Shown piece after piece: positions 63,351-64,000 of a DNA stretch of 64,000 bases (positions are counted from its first letter, which is position 1; every line of letters starts with the position of its first letter). Source of the stretch: Athripsodes cinereus (lineage: Eukaryota > Arthropoda > Insecta > Trichoptera > Leptoceridae); assembly GCA_947579605.1 (NCBI GenBank), contig OX388307.1:6115237-6179236 (forward strand), written 5' to 3'. The notes below the pieces were generated by a model, which worked only from the letters and a program-made list of their open reading frames with translations, had not been told where the DNA came from and made no database searches. Both the position numbers and the translations under genes were made by a program.

Positions 63351-64000
63351 GTACCTATCAAAACAAAAGATAGCGATTTTTATATTATCAAAACAACATG
63401 ATGATGATTCGCGCTTCCAATATGGTATCGCCATTAACATAATATATTTATTGTAGTGATATAATCATTCATCATTGGATGATTCGTCAAAAACATAATC
63501 ATTCATGATTGCCCACAGGGTAACGACCTGGTACTAATAATTGAACTGGTATGCATTGTCCTGCGGGTTCCGGTATTTGCAATGAATAATATTTTTTCTT
63601 ACCTAATTAATCATCATTGTTGTGGTTTGAAACCAAAACATTTTAATAATCATGATCCAATATTGACATTTATAAAATACTCGTCAAGACTTTTTTTGTT
63701 CCGTGAAGCCATCGCCAAAAGTAGTTATCCACCCTTTTCTGTCATTTTTAAGACTTCTGTAAAAGTAATGTGTGGTAAAAGTTTGAGAGAGCGTGTGCGT
63801 AACAGTGCTATACCAGTCATAGGGGATTCGATCCCGGCCCTTTTTTCTAATCCCGGGATTTCGGGATTATCTACAGTTGATCCCGGGATTATTTTGGTAA
63901 TGTAAAGTGGTAACAAAAAGTCAGTAAACCATATCAAAATCAGCTTTTTTATTTATCTGGAAATGAATTTAAGTTTTGAATCTGCAAAAAGTCGGTTAAA
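63351..64000. other. Unassigned DNA, possible hAT piece at 63825-63900
   Basis: TCGATCCCGGCCC, TAATCCCGGGATTTCGGGAT and GATCCCGGGATTATT form repeated and inverted CCCGGGATT words, as seen near some hAT ends. The open frames here (63582-63905 plus, 63725-63937 minus) overlap and I do not accept either as a gene. Confidence 0.4.

Noticed and set aside
63582..63937. 107-aa plus and 70-aa minus frames at the right edge
   Set aside because: They overlap each other across repeated CCCGGGATT words. No recognisable domain or supporting context.

Overview
The window reads as AT-rich eukaryotic nuclear DNA, most probably from an insect and best matching Lepidoptera. The reasons are the abundance of 5'-truncated non-LTR retrotransposon ends of the RTE, Jockey/CR1 and R1/I types, tRNA-derived SINEs with the 3' block familiar from moth and butterfly genomes, and many hAT, Tc1/mariner-like and Harbinger-like non-autonomous elements. 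The species is not identifiable from the sequence alone. I see no intact cellular gene, rRNA gene, tRNA gene, operon, CRISPR array or virus. Nearly every open frame is either a transposon relic or chance.

Layout. 1-3.5 kb: a hAT end, a SINE tail, a 1.4-kb TA-flanked DNA transposon carrying a LINE fragment, and a cluster of LINE 3' ends. 3.7-6.8 kb: a hAT element with an exact 8-bp target duplication, invaded by a CR1-like LINE and a Jockey-like LINE, the latter itself split by an RTE fragment with its own 12-bp target duplication. 8-15 kb: inverted-repeat elements, SINEs, an RNase-H LINE tail and a possible mariner relic. 15-18 kb: RTE reverse-transcriptase C-termini and a 12-copy 40-bp minisatellite. 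20-34 kb: mostly LINE/SINE ends in largely unassigned AT-rich DNA, with two TA-flanked MITEs. 35.35-35.66 kb: the only cellular-gene-like coding sequence, the C-terminal part of a sarcoplasmic calcium-binding protein with an in-frame stop. 36-50 kb: hairpin elements, RTE fragments, a perfect-TIR MITE, a 125-bp minisatellite and a 0.7-kb MITE. 52-55 kb: a Harbinger-like MITE, a polyadenylated RNase-H LINE insertion with perfect target duplication, and a LINE with a 5' inversion. 57-61 kb: a perfect 90-bp palindrome resembling a Penelope/hammerhead region, an almost pure A/T block between 131-bp direct repeats, and another hairpin element. 61.8-63.2 kb: two small MITEs.

The most interesting signal is a dispersed hairpin family (copies near 36.4, 40.65, 49.17 and 60.5 kb; single-arm relatives near 45.75 and 9.0 kb). 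Each palindromic copy has a long inverted repeat but a conserved tail on one side only, and lies between direct repeats of variable length (8, 9, about 13 and 15 bp). This does not fit a normal cut-and-paste MITE, which has symmetric ends and a fixed-length duplication. It suggests retroposition of a snap-back product. All functional statements are inference from sequence.
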